Shown here: piece after piece, positions 64,000 through 64,000 of the stretch
Position numbering within the stretch: position 1 is the first letter of the stretch
Layout: each line of letters opens with the position of its first letter
From: Sporosarcina pasteurii
GTDB lineage: Bacteria > Bacillota > Bacilli > Bacillales_A > Planococcaceae
Length of the DNA: 64,000 nt
Direction: 5' to 3'
Assembly (NCBI RefSeq): GCF_041295575.1
Contig: NZ_CP160452.1
Location: 1,984,001-2,048,000 of the forward strand
The notes under the pieces: model-generated
Database searches by the model: none
The model's input: only the letters and a program-made list of their open reading frames with translations
What the model was told of the DNA's origin: nothing
Made by a program: the position numbers and the translations under genes

Positions 64000-64000
64000 C

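Overview
The window comes from a low-GC, endospore-forming Firmicute. Synteny with the Bacillus subtilis chromosome is extensive (pepR-ymxH-dpaAB-asd-dapA-rnjB-spoIIIE-ymfC, ymfF-ymfH-ymfI-ymfK-rodZ-pgsA-cinA-recA-rny-ymdB-spoVS-miaB-ricA-cotE-mutSL, miaA-hfq, lexA/yneA-yneB-ynzC-tkt-sirA-yneF). Sporulation genes (cotE, spoVS, dpaA/B, spoIIIE, sirA, a lytH-like peptidase) show that the lineage sporulates. The arrangement mutL-glpD-lipase-miaA, the nup operon inside the ymf cluster and the loss of dapG and tepA suggest Planococcaceae, perhaps a Sporosarcina relative. That assignment is inference.

Layout. 1-7.4 kb is accessory: the end of a probable TetR regulator, a eukaryote-type carnitine/choline acyltransferase with a non-standard start codon, a Tim44-like/DUF2653 pair, the molybdate transporter modABC, a cupin, and a CWC protein coupled to a truncated brnQ. 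7.4-13.6 kb is an appDFABC oligopeptide permease operon with a strong sigma-A promoter, a dyad over the -10, a CodY-like box and an appA/appB hairpin. 13.6-18.2 kb holds a LytH-like M23 peptidase, yqkE, a thiolase, HMG-CoA lyase and a YqkD-like hydrolase. 18.2-23.6 kb is the yneF-sirA-tkt-ynzC-yneB-yneA / lexA SOS region with an array of LexA-like boxes. 23.6-35.6 kb holds ynbB, a TRIC-family channel, hfq, miaA, a lysophospholipase-like protein, glpD, mutL, mutS, cotE and ricA. 35.6-48.9 kb covers miaB, spoVS, ymdB, rny, recA (LexA box), cinA, pgsA, rodZ, ymfK, ymfI, ymfH and ymfF. 49-54.9 kb is a nupNOPQ nucleoside transporter with its GntR neighbour. 55-64 kb carries spoIIIE, rnjB, dapA, asd, dpaB, dpaA, ymxH and the end of a pepR-type M16 peptidase.

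How it works together: asd and dapA make dihydrodipicolinate, which DpaA/DpaB convert to the spore-core metabolite dipicolinate. LexA controls itself, yneA-yneB and recA. MutS/MutL, RecA and SpoIIIE serve genome integrity. RNase Y, RNase J2, RicA, MiaA/MiaB and Hfq serve RNA turnover and tRNA modification.

The least explained signals are a family of long palindromic intergenic repeats (two in tandem at 23.7-23.9 kb, one at 57.6 kb, one inverted at 59.9 kb), the structured repeat-rich stretch at 57.5-58.0 kb where tepA usually sits, a histidine-rich tail on CotE, and non-canonical start codons on cotE (CTG) and the acyltransferase (ATA/ATT). No rRNA, tRNA, CRISPR array, prophage or complete insertion sequence was seen.
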